The position numbers were made by a program, and so were the translations under genes. This document shows, piece by piece, positions 47,401 through 58,200 of a DNA stretch of 64,000 bases; the first letter of the stretch is position 1; every line of letters starts with the position of its first letter. Origin of the DNA: Parus major (lineage: Eukaryota > Chordata > Aves > Passeriformes > Paridae); contig NC_031781.1 in NCBI RefSeq assembly GCF_001522545.3, forward strand, positions 9,925,487-9,989,486, in the 5' to 3' direction. The notes under the pieces are model-generated. The model was not told the DNA's origin. It searched no databases and was given only the letters and a program-made list of their open reading frames with translations.

Positions 47401-48761
47401 GATATCAGTCTTTGCCCCAACATTGTTCCTGTAGGAGCCATGAGTTGCTGAGCTGCCTGGTCTCCCTCTATCCAAAACTGGAGGCAAAGGGCAGTTCCCC
47501 AGGGACAGCCTTGTTTTTTGGGGACAGCTTTTTTTTTTATAGTCCCCTTTTACACTAACTATGTTCTGCTCTGCTCTGGTGCTTGCATCTGTCCCTGGTG
47601 TGGGTCCGTGCCGTGTTTTCAAGGAAGATGCTGATATCAGAAGTGGGTGGGGCATTTGGTAACATCTTTGGTTGAGCCCAAGAAAGACAAGGAAGAAATT
47701 GTCTGTGTGAAATGGAAGATGTGGCTTTTTTTGTCTTAATGTGGATGAATGAAGAAAAAGGAGGGAAAGAAAACAACTCATTTTTACTCATTCTCTAAGC
47801 AGCAGCCACTGTAGTGCTATAGCCAGGAGCATTTGAGAGACAGAAGGAATTTGACTAACAAGAAAATGCTGTTATACAGACCTAATTATAGTGATTGCAC
47901 CTGTTAGAGAAAACAATAAGCAGTAAAATGAATAAACCTTCCTGGGACTCATTTCATCAATGAAGCGTGACCATGTGAAAACTCCACAGAGAAAATCTAC
48001 AAGGACGGCGTAGTGTACTCAGACCTCCTCCTCTCTGATCTCCCATCCTGTAATCAGATGAACCAGATCACCAGAGCAAGCCTTGTCTTCATCTACTGGC
48101 TGCATGTGGCTGTGTGCAGATGCAGATGTCCTGTTGATGGGATACCTTCTCTGTTTCAGTAATATCTTCCCACTCAGGGCATTTACAGATTATGTGGCTT
48201 ACAGATTACACATTATGTGGCTGCAATCTTCTGATGCTTAGGACAGAATTGTGCACAGGTCCTCAAAACCCTGCAAAATTTGACAGTTATCCTAAGGGTG
48301 TTGGGGAAGTCTGTTGATTCTCCTCAGAGTCAGTAGATCGGTCAGGGATGCTGTTAAAAAACAGTTCCATCTGTGGTGATAACAAGCTCTTGGGTACAAT
48401 CCCAGAGTCACTAGGAGTGGTGTGGAAAGGACTGTGTTTTACATGTTTTAAATGTGTTAACAAATCACTCTTTATGCAAAATGGTGAAAAATTGCTCCTG
48501 CTCCACTGCCTTCCCACCTCTCGTGGTCCCACAGACCTCATGGCATCCCTCCCTCAGGATCCACAAGATCCCAGCTGGTGCCTCCTCCTACTGAAGCAGT
48601 GCCCTGCTCCTGGCTGTCTTTGCCCCTTCTCCCCCATACCTTTCTGAGCTCCCAATTATAGCTCTGCACTGCAGAGGCACATCTAACACTGAGCTTTGCA
48701 TGCTTCTGTGGTTAAAGCAGACAAAGAGGATTAGCCTTTTTAAAGAGTTAATGCTGGCTTT
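44441..48761. other. non-coding stretch, one small CNE-like patch
   Basis: CNE-like patch at about 44840-44950 (GCCCGATTCATTAGC, CTGTCGTTAAGGCC, GAGTAATAAAATGCC). A 127-codon minus frame crosses it. Frames of 129, 122 and 140 codons occur elsewhere in opposing pairs. A 15-T tract lies at 46225-46239. The AT-rich tail near 46855 (AATAATAACAATAATAACG) could be an old SINE tail. No gene recognised. Confidence 0.42.
46225..46239. repeat. poly(T) tract
   Basis: Fifteen consecutive T. No attached element recognised. Confidence 0.9.
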
Positions 48762-48862
48762 TTGCATCCAAAGATCTCAGAGCAGGGGAAGTGTCATTAG
48801 CAGTGTCTTGTGGATGGCAAAATTGAAGCATGAGGAGATGAAATGAATTTGCTTATTGGATG
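48762..48862 (-). repeat. MIR-like CORE-SINE relic (reverse)
   Basis: GCATCCAAAGATCTCAGAGC, then GTGTCATTAGCAGTG, then GATGGCAAAATTGAAGC, then GAGGAGATGAAATGAATTTGC parallels the reversed element (CATCCAAGGATCTCAAAGC tail, CATTAA spacer, GATGGGGAAACTGAGGC, GAGATGAAGTGACTTGC). Motif order and spacing are good, divergence high. Confidence 0.65.
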
Positions 48863-49419
48863 ATTATTCCCTTGCCCCATTTGCCTCACATCTCCCAGCC
48901 CACGTCCTGGGCCAAAGCCCTATTATGTGACACACAGCCCAGACAGAGGCAAAGCCAAAGAAACAAGGAATCCTGTGATACTAAATCTCATTTCTTCTTT
49001 TCTTTTTCCAAGAACGCTGGCACGTACAAAAGGACAAAGAAACATCCCAATCTTTGTAAAATGTCTGAGTGACAGCCCTGGTGTCTGCAGTCCTTCGGGC
49101 ACTTTCTGAATGTGCTGAACAATGACGCCTCCAAAATATTGACCCAACAGCATGCCTCGGCCCTGACTCGGGGGGAAAGAGATGAATACTCTTTTTGATA
49201 ACTGTTACCATTGAAAATCGCCTCTCTTATTGTCAGCTGGAGCAAGAGAGCTTGTAAGAGTCACTTGGTGATTCAAGCTTTGAGTTACCAGCTTCTGGGA
49301 GCTGCCTTCAAATCATTGCTGTGGATAATAGTTTTTCCCACTTCTCAACCAAGTCTGCCCTAGTAGGTAAAGGTGTCCATAACTAATTAGTAATAACTTA
49401 GGCCAGATCTAAAGGAAAC
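48863..49419. promoter_or_regulatory. non-coding stretch with CNE-like centre
   Basis: The centre at about 49105-49250 (CAATGACGCCTCC, GCATGCCTCGGCCCTGACTC, GATAACTGTTACC, GAAAATCGCCTCTC) keeps several CpGs and has repeat-free texture. 49381-49400 has ACTAATTAGTAATAAC, a palindromic homeodomain word. Three overlapping frames of 60-85 codons are incidental. Confidence 0.3.
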
Positions 49420-49745
49420 TGGACAAATAATTCATGATGAATAATTTATTGGATGAATTTTGCCTCTTTTTCTATTTGTGAATTTTCTATGCTTGCGGTG
49501 TTGATTTCTCCAGCTAATCGGTTGTTTGAAATTGTTTGCTGATGCAAATACTTCTTGGTCTGCTCTTGTCTCTAGGAGAAGTTCATTAAGAGTATCCCCA
49601 AACCAAAAGGAATTGACTAATTTTAATTGGTCACAGAGGCCACATGGCATAAATGCATTTTGTGGCATGAATATATATTTTTCCAATTCACTGACTGAAA
49701 GTATTCTTTCAGACTGTTTTTTCCATTCAAATAGTCTGTCTGTGT
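49420..49745. promoter_or_regulatory. strong CNE-like block
   Basis: ATGATGAATAATTTATTGG, GCTTGCGGTGTTGATTTC, GCTAATCGGTTGTTTG (OTX/PITX-type TAATC), GCTGATGCAAATAC (POU-octamer-type ATGCAAAT), GACTAATTTTAATTGG and GGCATAAATGC. Long, AT-rich, repeat-free, with retained CpGs. A 110-codon minus frame lies across it but has no domain. Confidence 0.42.
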
Positions 49746-50420
49746 GAGCATCCCTTCTAGTCAATATGCCTGCTGGTTATTCCTGCTAAAGAAACTCAAA
49801 CAGATTCCAGAGGATGATCCAAAGATGCTAAACAAAAAAGAAATAAAAAAAAAGAACCTGGAAAAGATGTTTGAATGGTACTGGATGTGAAGTTACTTAT
49901 CTGTGTGTAGGAATGCTTGTATTTGTGAACCTGCATAAGCACAGATATTGTTCTTTTATTCAAGTTAGTTTAAAAGATACTTGCATTTGCTTATAGTAGA
50001 AAGATAAACAGACATCCAGAATTAAAAACATTTAACTAAACTCTGCCTCCCTTCTGTGTGACACTGTATTATTATCCCTGCTTTGGGTCCAGGCAGCATC
50101 AGCGTGTGCTCCAAGACATGTACCAGCCACCACAACCTTGATTCCTTGTCCTAAGGACTTCAGAAGGGCTGCCTTAAAGAAAAGCTGAACCTATGGCCTC
50201 TTCCACTAGCATGAAACTTTAAGCTCACATCTTGTATCACAACATCTATAACATACAGCAAGCAGAAAAGGGGTTCAGACATGGAGCGGGCAGGGTGAAA
50301 ACAAGCCACCCAATCTGATAATGAAAAGCAAGCACTTGGCCTTGGTGTGGAGCATCTCAGATAAGTAGTTTAATTGGCAAGCTCTGGTGTTGGAGGGAGG
50401 GAAATCTAAGCTAAATTAAA
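49746..50420. other. non-coding stretch, no gene seen
   Basis: Unique DNA. CTGTATTATTATCCCTGC near 50065 faintly resembles an interior piece of a reversed SINE relic. Nothing else recognised. Confidence 0.42.
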
Positions 50421-50730
50421 AGATTAAAAAGATATTTTTTCATCAAGTGGCAAAATGGAAGAAGTGGACAAGTCTGCTCTGGAGAAAATGAGCAGAAAGG
50501 AACTGTGAATGTTGTGAAAATATATCCATTAGACCTGCCTTATCGAAACGTGCTTTTGCCAAGCATCCAGTCCTGCATCTCCATGGCAACATGGCCTCAT
50601 CAACAGAGAAGAAAGTGTTTATGTCAGGATGGGCCCAAACACGTAAAAGCCATTTCAATTTGGGGGCAACACGATCTTCTTCAATCAATACTGCACACAT
50701 AGTAATGACTCCTGCCACTTTTTTCATAAA
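50421..50730. promoter_or_regulatory. CNE-like block with RFX X-box-like site
   Basis: CATCTCCATGGCAACATGG (around 50576-50594) carries a perfect RFX half-site GGCAAC with a degenerate left half. Nearby are TTATCGAAACGTGC and CATTAGACC. A 94-codon minus frame (50443-50727) covers the block and reads smoothly but has no domain I know. Regulatory element preferred. Confidence 0.32.
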
Positions 50731-51101
50731 TCTCCACTTTCTGCTTTCATTTCCTGTGGTTTGACATCACTGTGAACTGGAACTAGGTTTAAATTTCCTA
50801 CAGTTTTCAGCCCACTCTGCCCTCATCTGCCACACATGGAGCCTCATGCAGCGAGGTTTCTTTGTGACACACTCGCTACACAGTGTACTAACAGGTGGGA
50901 TTAGCCTGGTCTGAAATATGAGACAGGCTTGGAGGAATGCCCCAGTGGTGCCATCCATGGATGTAACAGCTGGAATCCTGGTCATGGCTGAGATGAGGGG
51001 CCTGGCAGAGGATGGGAGCTCTTTCTCTCTAGCACTTACCTCTAATAGGAGGCAAAATTTAATGCCTGTCTGGCATTGAAGAAGATGATGAAGAATGATT
51101 C
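50731..51101. other. non-coding stretch, no gene seen
   Basis: Unique DNA. The last part (51081-51101) supplies the left arm of the inverted repeat at the border of the 100-bp duplication. Confidence 0.45.
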
Positions 51102-51110
51102 TTCTTCATC
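51087..51110. repeat. 9-bp inverted repeat at duplication border
   Basis: GATGAAGAA (51087-51095) and its exact reverse complement TTCTTCATC (51102-51110) flank a 6-base spacer. The right arm is the first nine bases of the duplicated 100-bp unit. The left arm is not present next to copy 2. Confidence 0.9.
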
Positions 51111-51201
51111 TGCTCTGGGTGGGGGTAGTCCTTTTGCACTGAGGTTTGGGGTAGGCTTTGGACTATCAGAATCTGAATCTGTTGAATTCTGCAATCAAAA
51201 T
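51102..51201 (+). repeat. 100-bp direct repeat, copy 1
   Basis: Identical base for base to 53316-53415. Starts TTCTTCATCTGCTCTGGGTG and ends GCAATCAAAAT. The flanks differ immediately outside both edges. It does not match a transposon family I know and has no obvious target-site duplication. Confidence 0.97.
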
Positions 51202-53315
51202 CTGAGCATCTTGACTCTCCAGGAAATTGTGGTTCCCCTTCTAGGCATGGTTGATAGGTCTTCTGTCCACACCCTGTAACTAAAAATGGGGTTTCTTCTC
51301 CATTTTTTTCCCTTCATTTCCAGTTTGAGATCTCATTCTTCTTGACTGCCAGCAGAATGGATTGTTCTTTCCAAACAATCAGCTCAGCAGTACAGCCACA
51401 GAAACCACCACATTGCCAAAGGTATTTCTGTGTGCATGCAAGAGTCTGCAAGAAGGATGTGTGCTGGGAAGGGAGAGATGGAATATGTAGGAGATGTAAA
51501 TGCCTATCTCTATTTGTCATTTAAATTAGTAGGTCTTAAGTGTATGATCCAGCATATTGCAGTAGGCTGCTAAATGCTTTACTGTGGAATTTACTAAAGA
51601 AATGTAAAATATCTTTTTTCATAATAACTGCAATCTAGCTAGACTTAAAGCAATACCTTTTTTGTTGTTTTATATTCTATTTTGCCATTTGTAGAGGGAT
51701 TTTTAAATGTACCTCCAATTGAGAGAACATTTTTAAACCCTGTTGAGAACTGTGATTTGGTGAAAACAGAGGCAAAGAGAATTCCACATTTGTGGAATAC
51801 ACATTTGTGTATTTTAGCCATTGCAGACAGAGGGAAACTCTTTCTCCAGACAAGTATTGTTGCCTCTGAATGTTACACGAGGGTCAGTGATTTGGATCCT
51901 GCCTGTTCCCTGGAGGCCTTCAGGTTTTGAACAGGGGCTCTTTGGTGACTGGCATGTTTGATTCCCAGATGAATTTCCCAGCCTTGTAAGCACACTCTGC
52001 ATGTTGGCGTGGCACCCTTCAGTGCTGTGGCCAGAGCCTGGAGGAACAGAACACAGGGAGGTGTGTTTAAGTTACATTATTGCTATTAAATTAATGTTAT
52101 TACTTTAAGTTACATCTATGCTATTAAAGTAATGACTTGAATTAAGAAAGAGGCTGTCATTGCTAAACCACACACTGTTTACAAATGGGTTTATAAACTC
52201 TGTGCTTGAGTCATCCCCAAGTGAGGCAGGAGATTTCTCTGTAAAGGGTCTGTCATCAGTGCAGCTCTACACAATCTGTGTCAGTGTCTACCACAGCGAG
52301 GCCTCAGATGATGTGCACTTGCTTCATGCACCTGGCATAGGGAGTGGAAACCCCTCTGAAATGTGTGGTGACACCTCACTGCAGGCAATGATGCACTGGA
52401 TGGGGTGCAAATAAGGGCCTGTGTATTCTCTGTTTGTCTGGCCATCTGTGTGTATGTCTGAGATGTCATCTCACCATGGGCTGAGAGGTGGTGTCACCTG
52501 GAGGCTGTCAGTGCCTGGCAAGTTGTGTCCTGAGCAAGGAGACACTTAGAAAACACAAACCAGAATTGTTATTTTGGCTCCTTCATTCCTGAGTAGACAT
52601 GTTCATGGTCGTTTGATAATCTGGATGACTTTCCTCATTGGTGACTGCAGTAATGGGTAAGAGAATTGAGAAGGATTTGGGCAAGGACAGTTTTAATGAG
52701 CATCTGGCGTTGACATGGGCTCATCCTTTCCAACCACTGAAAGAAATGTCCAGAAAATGGTTCATGGACTGGAAATCCTGAGCTGATCATATTTTGATAG
52801 TGGTTTTTCAGAATTTTTCCAGACTGATTTTTGGTGAAGGTGAATCTCTTACCACCCTTCTAAAATGAAATTAATTTCCCTATTAGAAATGAGTTTGAAA
52901 TACCACCTGAAGGTAATATCAGGGAAAAAAAGAGACCATTTTCCTCTTGGCTTCTCTTGGAACAAGAAAGATGAAGGTGGTGGCAGCCTTCAGCAAGAAA
53001 GCGTTTATTTTCTCACACCTTGTTTTCTTCTCTTTCTTCTTTCAGAGCAACACCTTTCATGTATTTGGTGTCCTGGGGGTTGAAGAGGGACTTCCTCTCA
53101 CAAAAGCCAGATTAGGACTAGCAGAATGATGAAAAAAAACCCATTTAACTTCTTTCCCCAGTTTAGTGACTTCCCTCATTCAGCCCTGCTTTTGAATTCT
53201 TCTGAAATTGGAGAGTTCAAGTGAGACCCAGAGCTGTCACTTTACGACAGTTCAATTTCAGTCCATCAGCTAAATAAATCTCTTAAGAGGTGATTTATGC
53301 TGTGCCCCCTCCCAG
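51202..53315. other. non-coding stretch between the duplicates
   Basis: Unique DNA with a 38-bp imperfect tandem duplication at 52066-52138. A good pyrimidine-tract acceptor-like word (TTCTCTTTCTTCTTTCAG) ends at 53045, but no convincing exon follows. Frames up to 84 codons only. Confidence 0.45.
52066..52138. repeat. 38-bp imperfect tandem duplication
   Basis: Two copies of TTTAAGTTACAT, then TGCTATTAAA, then TAATG with a 38-bp period and several differences, in AT-rich DNA. Confidence 0.8.
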
Positions 53316-53415
53316 TTCTTCATCTGCTCTGGGTGGGGGTAGTCCTTTTGCACTGAGGTTTGGGGTAGGCTTTGGACTATCAGAATCTGAATCTGTTGAA
53401 TTCTGCAATCAAAAT
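53316..53415 (+). repeat. 100-bp direct repeat, copy 2
   Basis: Exact copy of 51102-51201, same orientation, 2214 bp downstream. Flanks differ (CCTCCCAG on the left, GTTGTATGAGG on the right). Perfect identity implies a recent event or an assembly artefact. Confidence 0.97.
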
Positions 53416-53824
53416 GTTGTATGAGGAGGAGGAATTAGGGTTAATGTTTGGGTAAGATCTGGCTCCAAAGGAGCACAGCACAGGGTTTACTCCATTCGGG
53501 GCAAATCCAGGATTTGTGCGGGATGCAGCAGATTGAGTTCAGTCTTTTTGTCTTTGAACTGATCACTTCCAGTCCCTCAACACAGATGGGCTTCACAGGG
53601 CTGGTGGAAAATACATCCTAAAATCACTGGAATCTGGAGAAAGGTTTTTTTTCCTGCCTGCAATCAAGTCCAGAGATATTAATTAGATGCCGTGCATATG
53701 CTTGGTTCATTGAGACAAAAGTTAAGGCAGCCTTTTCTCGGCAGTGAAAGACATCCCACTGGAATACTGATTAAAAAGAAGCAGGCTTGATAGGAATAGA
53801 TGAAGAGGAGGTGAGTGTATGAGG
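53416..53824. other. non-coding stretch, small CNE-like patch
   Basis: AGATATTAATTAGATGCCGTG and CCTTTTCTCGGCAGTG near 53675-53750 retain CpGs beside a TAATTA core. Otherwise ordinary unique DNA. Confidence 0.35.
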
Positions 53825-54072
53825 TGGACCAGTGAGCTGGGAACCAAGATGGCAGGGTTTATTTCTGCTATTAATTCTTTCTGCAGCCTGCAGAAAATTT
53901 GCAAACCTGTCAGTGCCTCCATCTCCAAAATGAGAACTGCTCCAAAGTTGTGGCGGTGTTGTCATATTTTTTTTTTTCGTTAGTGAGAATTAATTACTGT
54001 CTAAAAAGCACTTTGGGATTCCAGAATGAAAGGAGCAAAACAAATGCAAAGCATTCTATTGTTTTAATATCT
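53825..54072 (+). repeat. MIR-like CORE-SINE relic, nearly full length
   Basis: Core: CTGCTATTAATTCTTTCTGC, then AATTTGCAAACC, then GTGCCTCCATCTCCAAAATG, in the MIR order (CTGCCACTAACTTGCTGTG, GGCAAGTCAC, GTGCCTCAGTTTCC, AAAATG). Tail: AAAGCACTTTGGGATTCC, GAATGAAAGGAGC, AAATGCAAAGCATTCTATT, matching the family 3' tail. An 11- to 12-T tract interrupts the middle. Confidence 0.75.
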
Positions 54073-54309
54073 CTCCTATAGACCAGGGTGGAGGCACCTT
54101 GCCACTCACACAATTACTTTCCTGCAGCTGCAGCCTCTTAGGCAGTTAATATATGCTACATCTGTACATCTAGGTATGGAGAAAGACCCAAACCCTCCCA
54201 CCCATCATTTACTCCCCCTCTCCTCATCCTTCCCCTCCCTTGCTCCCCGTTGCATTAAAAGAAGAGATGGCATTAAAGTAACTTTATCTCTTTGGTGCAC
54301 ACATATACA
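54073..54309. other. spacer between two SINE relics
   Basis: Unique C-rich DNA (CCCCCTCTCCTCATCC). No feature recognised. Confidence 0.4.
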
Positions 54310-54472
54310 AACTCAATGGCTGGCAGTGTTATGAGGCTTATTGCTGAGTGCGTAATGACTGCTGCTTTCTTGGATGAATGAATTCAGTGGGTGACAGGTA
54401 TGTAATTCATGGCTTTGTAAAAAGCTTTGAGAGGAAGTGTATGAAATGTACTATATAAATGTCAATACAGCG
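54310..54472 (+). repeat. CORE-SINE/LINE-type 3' tail relic
   Basis: TTTGTAAAAAGCTTTGAGAGG, then GTATGAAATGTACTATATAAAT follows the family tail (TTGTAAAGCGCTTTGAGA, then GAAAGGCGCTATATAAAT). The upstream part (AGTGTTATGAGGCTTATTGC) fits the GTTGTGAGGATTAA segment. Same orientation as the relic just upstream. Confidence 0.6.
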
Positions 54473-56845
54473 CACACTTTAAAGCCTGTGGGTTGAGTCA
54501 TAGGGAGGGTAGATTTAAGGGGGAGATCATAAATAGCAGAAGAACAGCTGGTTTCCCTGGGTAATGATGACTGAAGATCTGAGTGGTGACTGCTTGAACA
54601 TACCTGCTCAGTGGAGGTTCTTGCATAGACCTCTCTTCCACGGTCTCCAAGCACCTCACACTCTGCAGTGCATTATTCTGCAAACACGGCAGGGTGTTAT
54701 CTCAACATGTGGAGTTTGGGTGTCTGGCTGGGGAGGAAAACAGGACTGGCAGAGAGAGGGCTCCTGACCCACCCAGCCCCCAAACCTTAATCATTGTGCC
54801 TCCAGACATGGTTCCTGTGCTGCTGCTGCCTAAGCTGAGCACAAATGGGAGCTTTGGTGCCATCCCATGCCCACACCAAACCCTCTGCACTGGAAATGTC
54901 CTGTGCCTCTCCTTACATGGAGAGGAAGAGCCTGGTCCTCAAGGGGTGGGGACACCGATCCTTCTGCTTCAGACACAGCAAATATTGACCAGCTGCTGTG
55001 CAAGGGAGCTCTACTTATTTATCATAAACCAGTACATCCACCCTGGAAAATAAGGGCTGACAAGGAAGCCTCCACTGAACTCAAAAGAATGCCTGTGTGT
55101 GCCAAGGCCTGGTAAGAGGTTCATGTTTTTGTGGCCATGAAGTTCCTGCAGCAACCAGCTCTGCTGTTAATTGTTTCCTTGTAGTATTTTTGTTATATAT
55201 ATGGAGTAGTGCCTGAGGGAGCTACATAAAAAACCTTTGGGTCTCTTGTCTAACTTGAGAAACTTCAGCTCCAATATTTATCCCCAATTAATGTCTTTGC
55301 ATGGCTGATACTTGTAAAGTGTTTTCTTGGCTGAAGAAGCACTCTTTTGTCCAGAAATAGGGTAGACATATATAAGGAAGTTATCAGCATAGGCAACAAG
55401 TTATCATACATCAGCAGATGATGAAAAAATACGAAGTACTTCAAGTTGGCTCACTGCTTCTTCTACCTCCCTCCCTGCAGATTACACTGCCTAAATTACA
55501 CTGCCACATGAGAGAGGTTGCACACACCTTTCTTCAAACATTGTGTGACAAAAGACATTCAAGTTTTTCTCATTAAGGCGTGTAAATCCACTTGGGTCTA
55601 ATCTGGAGAGAGGATTCCTCACCATGGTGGTTTAATTTATCTCACTCTTTGGCTGTACCTTTGTAGAGAGCTCAGCACAGCCCAGGATGCCTTGTGGGCT
55701 CCTGCAAGGCATGCAGCTGCAGCATTAACCCTGCCCATGGTGTCCTGCTCTGCCATCATGCTCTGCTGTGACCCGGGTGAGGGCCTGCAATTAAACCTGG
55801 AGAAATAGAGCACTGCCTTTCGTGGGCAGCTCCACAAGCAGCAAAGGGAACTGATGAAGAGGATTTATTTAGTTTCTGGAGGAGCTGGATATGTTAAATG
55901 TTATGGCTTTTTAAGGCTTGCCGCAACAGAGGCCATAAACAATGTGTAGTCGTAGAAACGATGAAGTCTCTAAATCCCAGAAATATGAGTGAGAGCTCAG
56001 GATTGCTTCTTGGCAAGTGCATATGTTCTTTCCAGGGAAAAAGGTGTGAAACATAACTTGTTCTGCCAAAACCTCTGCTTCTGCTGCAGGACAGCAGCTG
56101 TTTCAGGTGCCAAGGTGTGGCAGGGATATGGACTCGCTGCTACAGGTGAGCACCAGGAGACCCTGCATGTCAGAGCTGTCGGCACCAGGAGGGGACTGAG
56201 GCACAGCAACTCTGTCACTGACTTTTATGGGAGCATTTAAACCTCTGAGTCTTGCATCTTGGGCACTGGGTTTGGGAGACCAAAACAAATCCATGTATGA
56301 CTTTTACTTTCTTTGCACAGCACTCACCTCCAATGTAGAGATGCCCACCTTCACCTTTCTTGGTACCTCCAGTGTGCAGGTGAGATACCATTTCCTTGGA
56401 GACAACCCAGCCCAAAGTTATCTTTCCTGCCATGTTTGCTTTGTGGCCTAGTGACTTATTTACTGCTCTCTGCATCCTGCACTTAATACCAGTTATAAAT
56501 TTCCTCATGGACTTTTTCCTACAGTAATCCTTACCTTAGTGACTCTTAAAGTTTAAATTATCTTCCTATGTTTGCTCAGGTTCACAGCAGAACTGCAGGA
56601 AGGGATCCCAGCGTGGGATCCATCCATGGAAAGGCTGAGAAACACGTTCTTCTCCCTTACTTAGAGATGCTGAGTAATGCAGGGAATCAGATTTTAAGAG
56701 GCATTGCATTTTCTGCTTTCTCTGTATTCAGCATCCTTCTTGGCAATGAATGAATATATAATTTGGGGAGTAAAAGAGTGCAATCTTGTTTCATGAATCT
56801 TTATTCTCCGCTATTCTTTATAAACCTTTATTCTGCCCTAGTTTC
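54473..56845. other. non-coding stretch, one CNE-like patch
   Basis: Patch at 55895-55985 (GGCTTTTTAAGGCTTGCCGC, GAGGCCATAAACAATG with a HOX/SOX-type core, GTCGTAGAAACGATG) keeps CpGs. Frames of 119 codons (54694-55053 +), 82 and 97 codons have no domain. Confidence 0.42.
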
Positions 56846-57000
56846 ACTTCCTTTTTCTTCCTTTTTTTTTGCTTTTCTAATATGGCTTTCTTCCTTTTCC
56901 TTCTGTCTTTCCCCTCCCCCCCCACCTTTTTTTGTCTTTATCTTTCTTTTCTTCTGCTGCCCTCCCAGCTTTTCATTACTGTCATCTTTTTTCCCAGCCA
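56846..57000 (+). repeat. polypyrimidine tract (about 155 bp)
   Basis: Strongly T/C-biased top strand with T9, C8 and T7 runs, interrupted mainly by isolated G/A. It ends TCATCTTTTTTCCCAG at 56982-56997, a textbook acceptor word. No open exon or recognisable transcript follows. Low-complexity frames of 72 and 86 codons over it are artefacts. Confidence 0.8.
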
Positions 57001-57190
57001 CTGAACCCTTGATGTTGTTCTAATTGACAGACGGGGTTTAAAAGCACATTCGAAAGCGCCTGTCTTTTTAAATAGACTCCTGTCTCATCAAAAGATGTAC
57101 AGCAACATTCCATTAGAGCACATCATTTGAAAATAGATTGGGCTTTTAGCAACTGCACTCATATTTTTATAGTTAGCCTGTTCTGCTGGG
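57001..57190. promoter_or_regulatory. CNE-like block after polypyrimidine tract
   Basis: TTCTAATTGACAGACGGGG (homeodomain plus MEIS-type TGACAG), CACATTCGAAAGCGCC and CATTAGAGC with retained CpGs and no repeats. Candidate enhancer by texture. Confidence 0.35.
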
Positions 57191-58116
57191 ATCGTCCCTC
57201 CCCCTTGCCAGCCCCCACCATCTCCTGTTATGGGGAGGGAAAGGGGAAAAGATACATTAAAGAGAGATTAATGAATGTTTTGTTTTGTTTGGGTTTTCTC
57301 CTCTGTGTGGCTCTTGGGTGCTTGTTCTGCATGTTTATTTCTCATGGCCACGGCACTAAAAGTTTTGGAATGAAAAGGGGGATGCAAAATGCTTGGATTC
57401 TGACATAAATGGAGACACAGCTAAAGAGCAGCAAAAAATTGGCTCTTGTTGCACTGCACTGTCTGGTGTTTCATGAATGGGGATTCAGCCATGGCTTCCT
57501 CAGTTTGTGCACAGGGAATTCAGAACCTGCTCTGCAGCAAGGCAGACAAGGAGGTGGTCACTGAGAAACAGCTCTGCCCCACAGCCATGTCCATGTAAGC
57601 TCTTGGATATCAAAAACAAAATATCTGCTGGAGCTAAAGAGCCTGTGTGGGGACAGCAGACTTCTGGAAAAAAATCTGGTGGTCAAAAAGCCCTGAACCC
57701 ACGTTGACCTTTGTCAGCTGAAAACCAAATTGGCCCCAAGTGCTGTGGCCTTTGAGCTGTGTAGGGATGGAAAGGGAAGATCAGAACCACCAGTGGGGCC
57801 AGGCTTTGGGCCTTGTCACACATGGGATGTTGTCCAGTGTCCCTGTCCCCATGCAGCCACTTCAGCAGCTGCCATCCTGAGCTGGGTGTAGCAGGAAGTA
57901 GGAAGACTTTAGGCATCCTAACAGAACAAAGTGAAATGTCTGAAGGAACTGGGAGCCAGGGAAGATACAGAAACCCTGGGTTTCTCCTGGTGGGACAGAG
58001 AACTGAGCCAAGTCTACACTATCCTCCCATTTTCTCCTGGGCAGCTGTGAACATCTGCTACAATGTGCATTTTTCCTTATTGCTTGGAGTGATGGTTCTG
58101 CTCAGTTTTTACATTT
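57191..58116. other. non-coding stretch, no gene seen
   Basis: Unique DNA. Frames of 93 and 101 codons without domain. Confidence 0.42.
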
Positions 58117-58200
58117 AGAACATCAAAGAAGATGAAGATGGAAAAGGTCTTGCAAAGGTCTATTAGATTATGTAGTTCCTTCCGTTACCTCTACAACCCC
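58117..58200 (-). repeat. probable old CR1 3'-end fragment (reverse)
   Basis: GAACATCAAAGAAGATGAAG, ATGGAAAAGGTCTTGC and AGGTCTATTAGATTATGTAG have the order of a reversed CR1 end (AATCATAGAAT, then TTGGAAGGGACC, then GATCATCTAGTCC). Heavily diverged. Confidence 0.42.

Noticed and set aside
53018..53129. Strong pyrimidine tract and CAG at 53045 followed by an open frame
   Set aside because: The downstream frame ends after 27 codons without a donor-like site or recognisable peptide.
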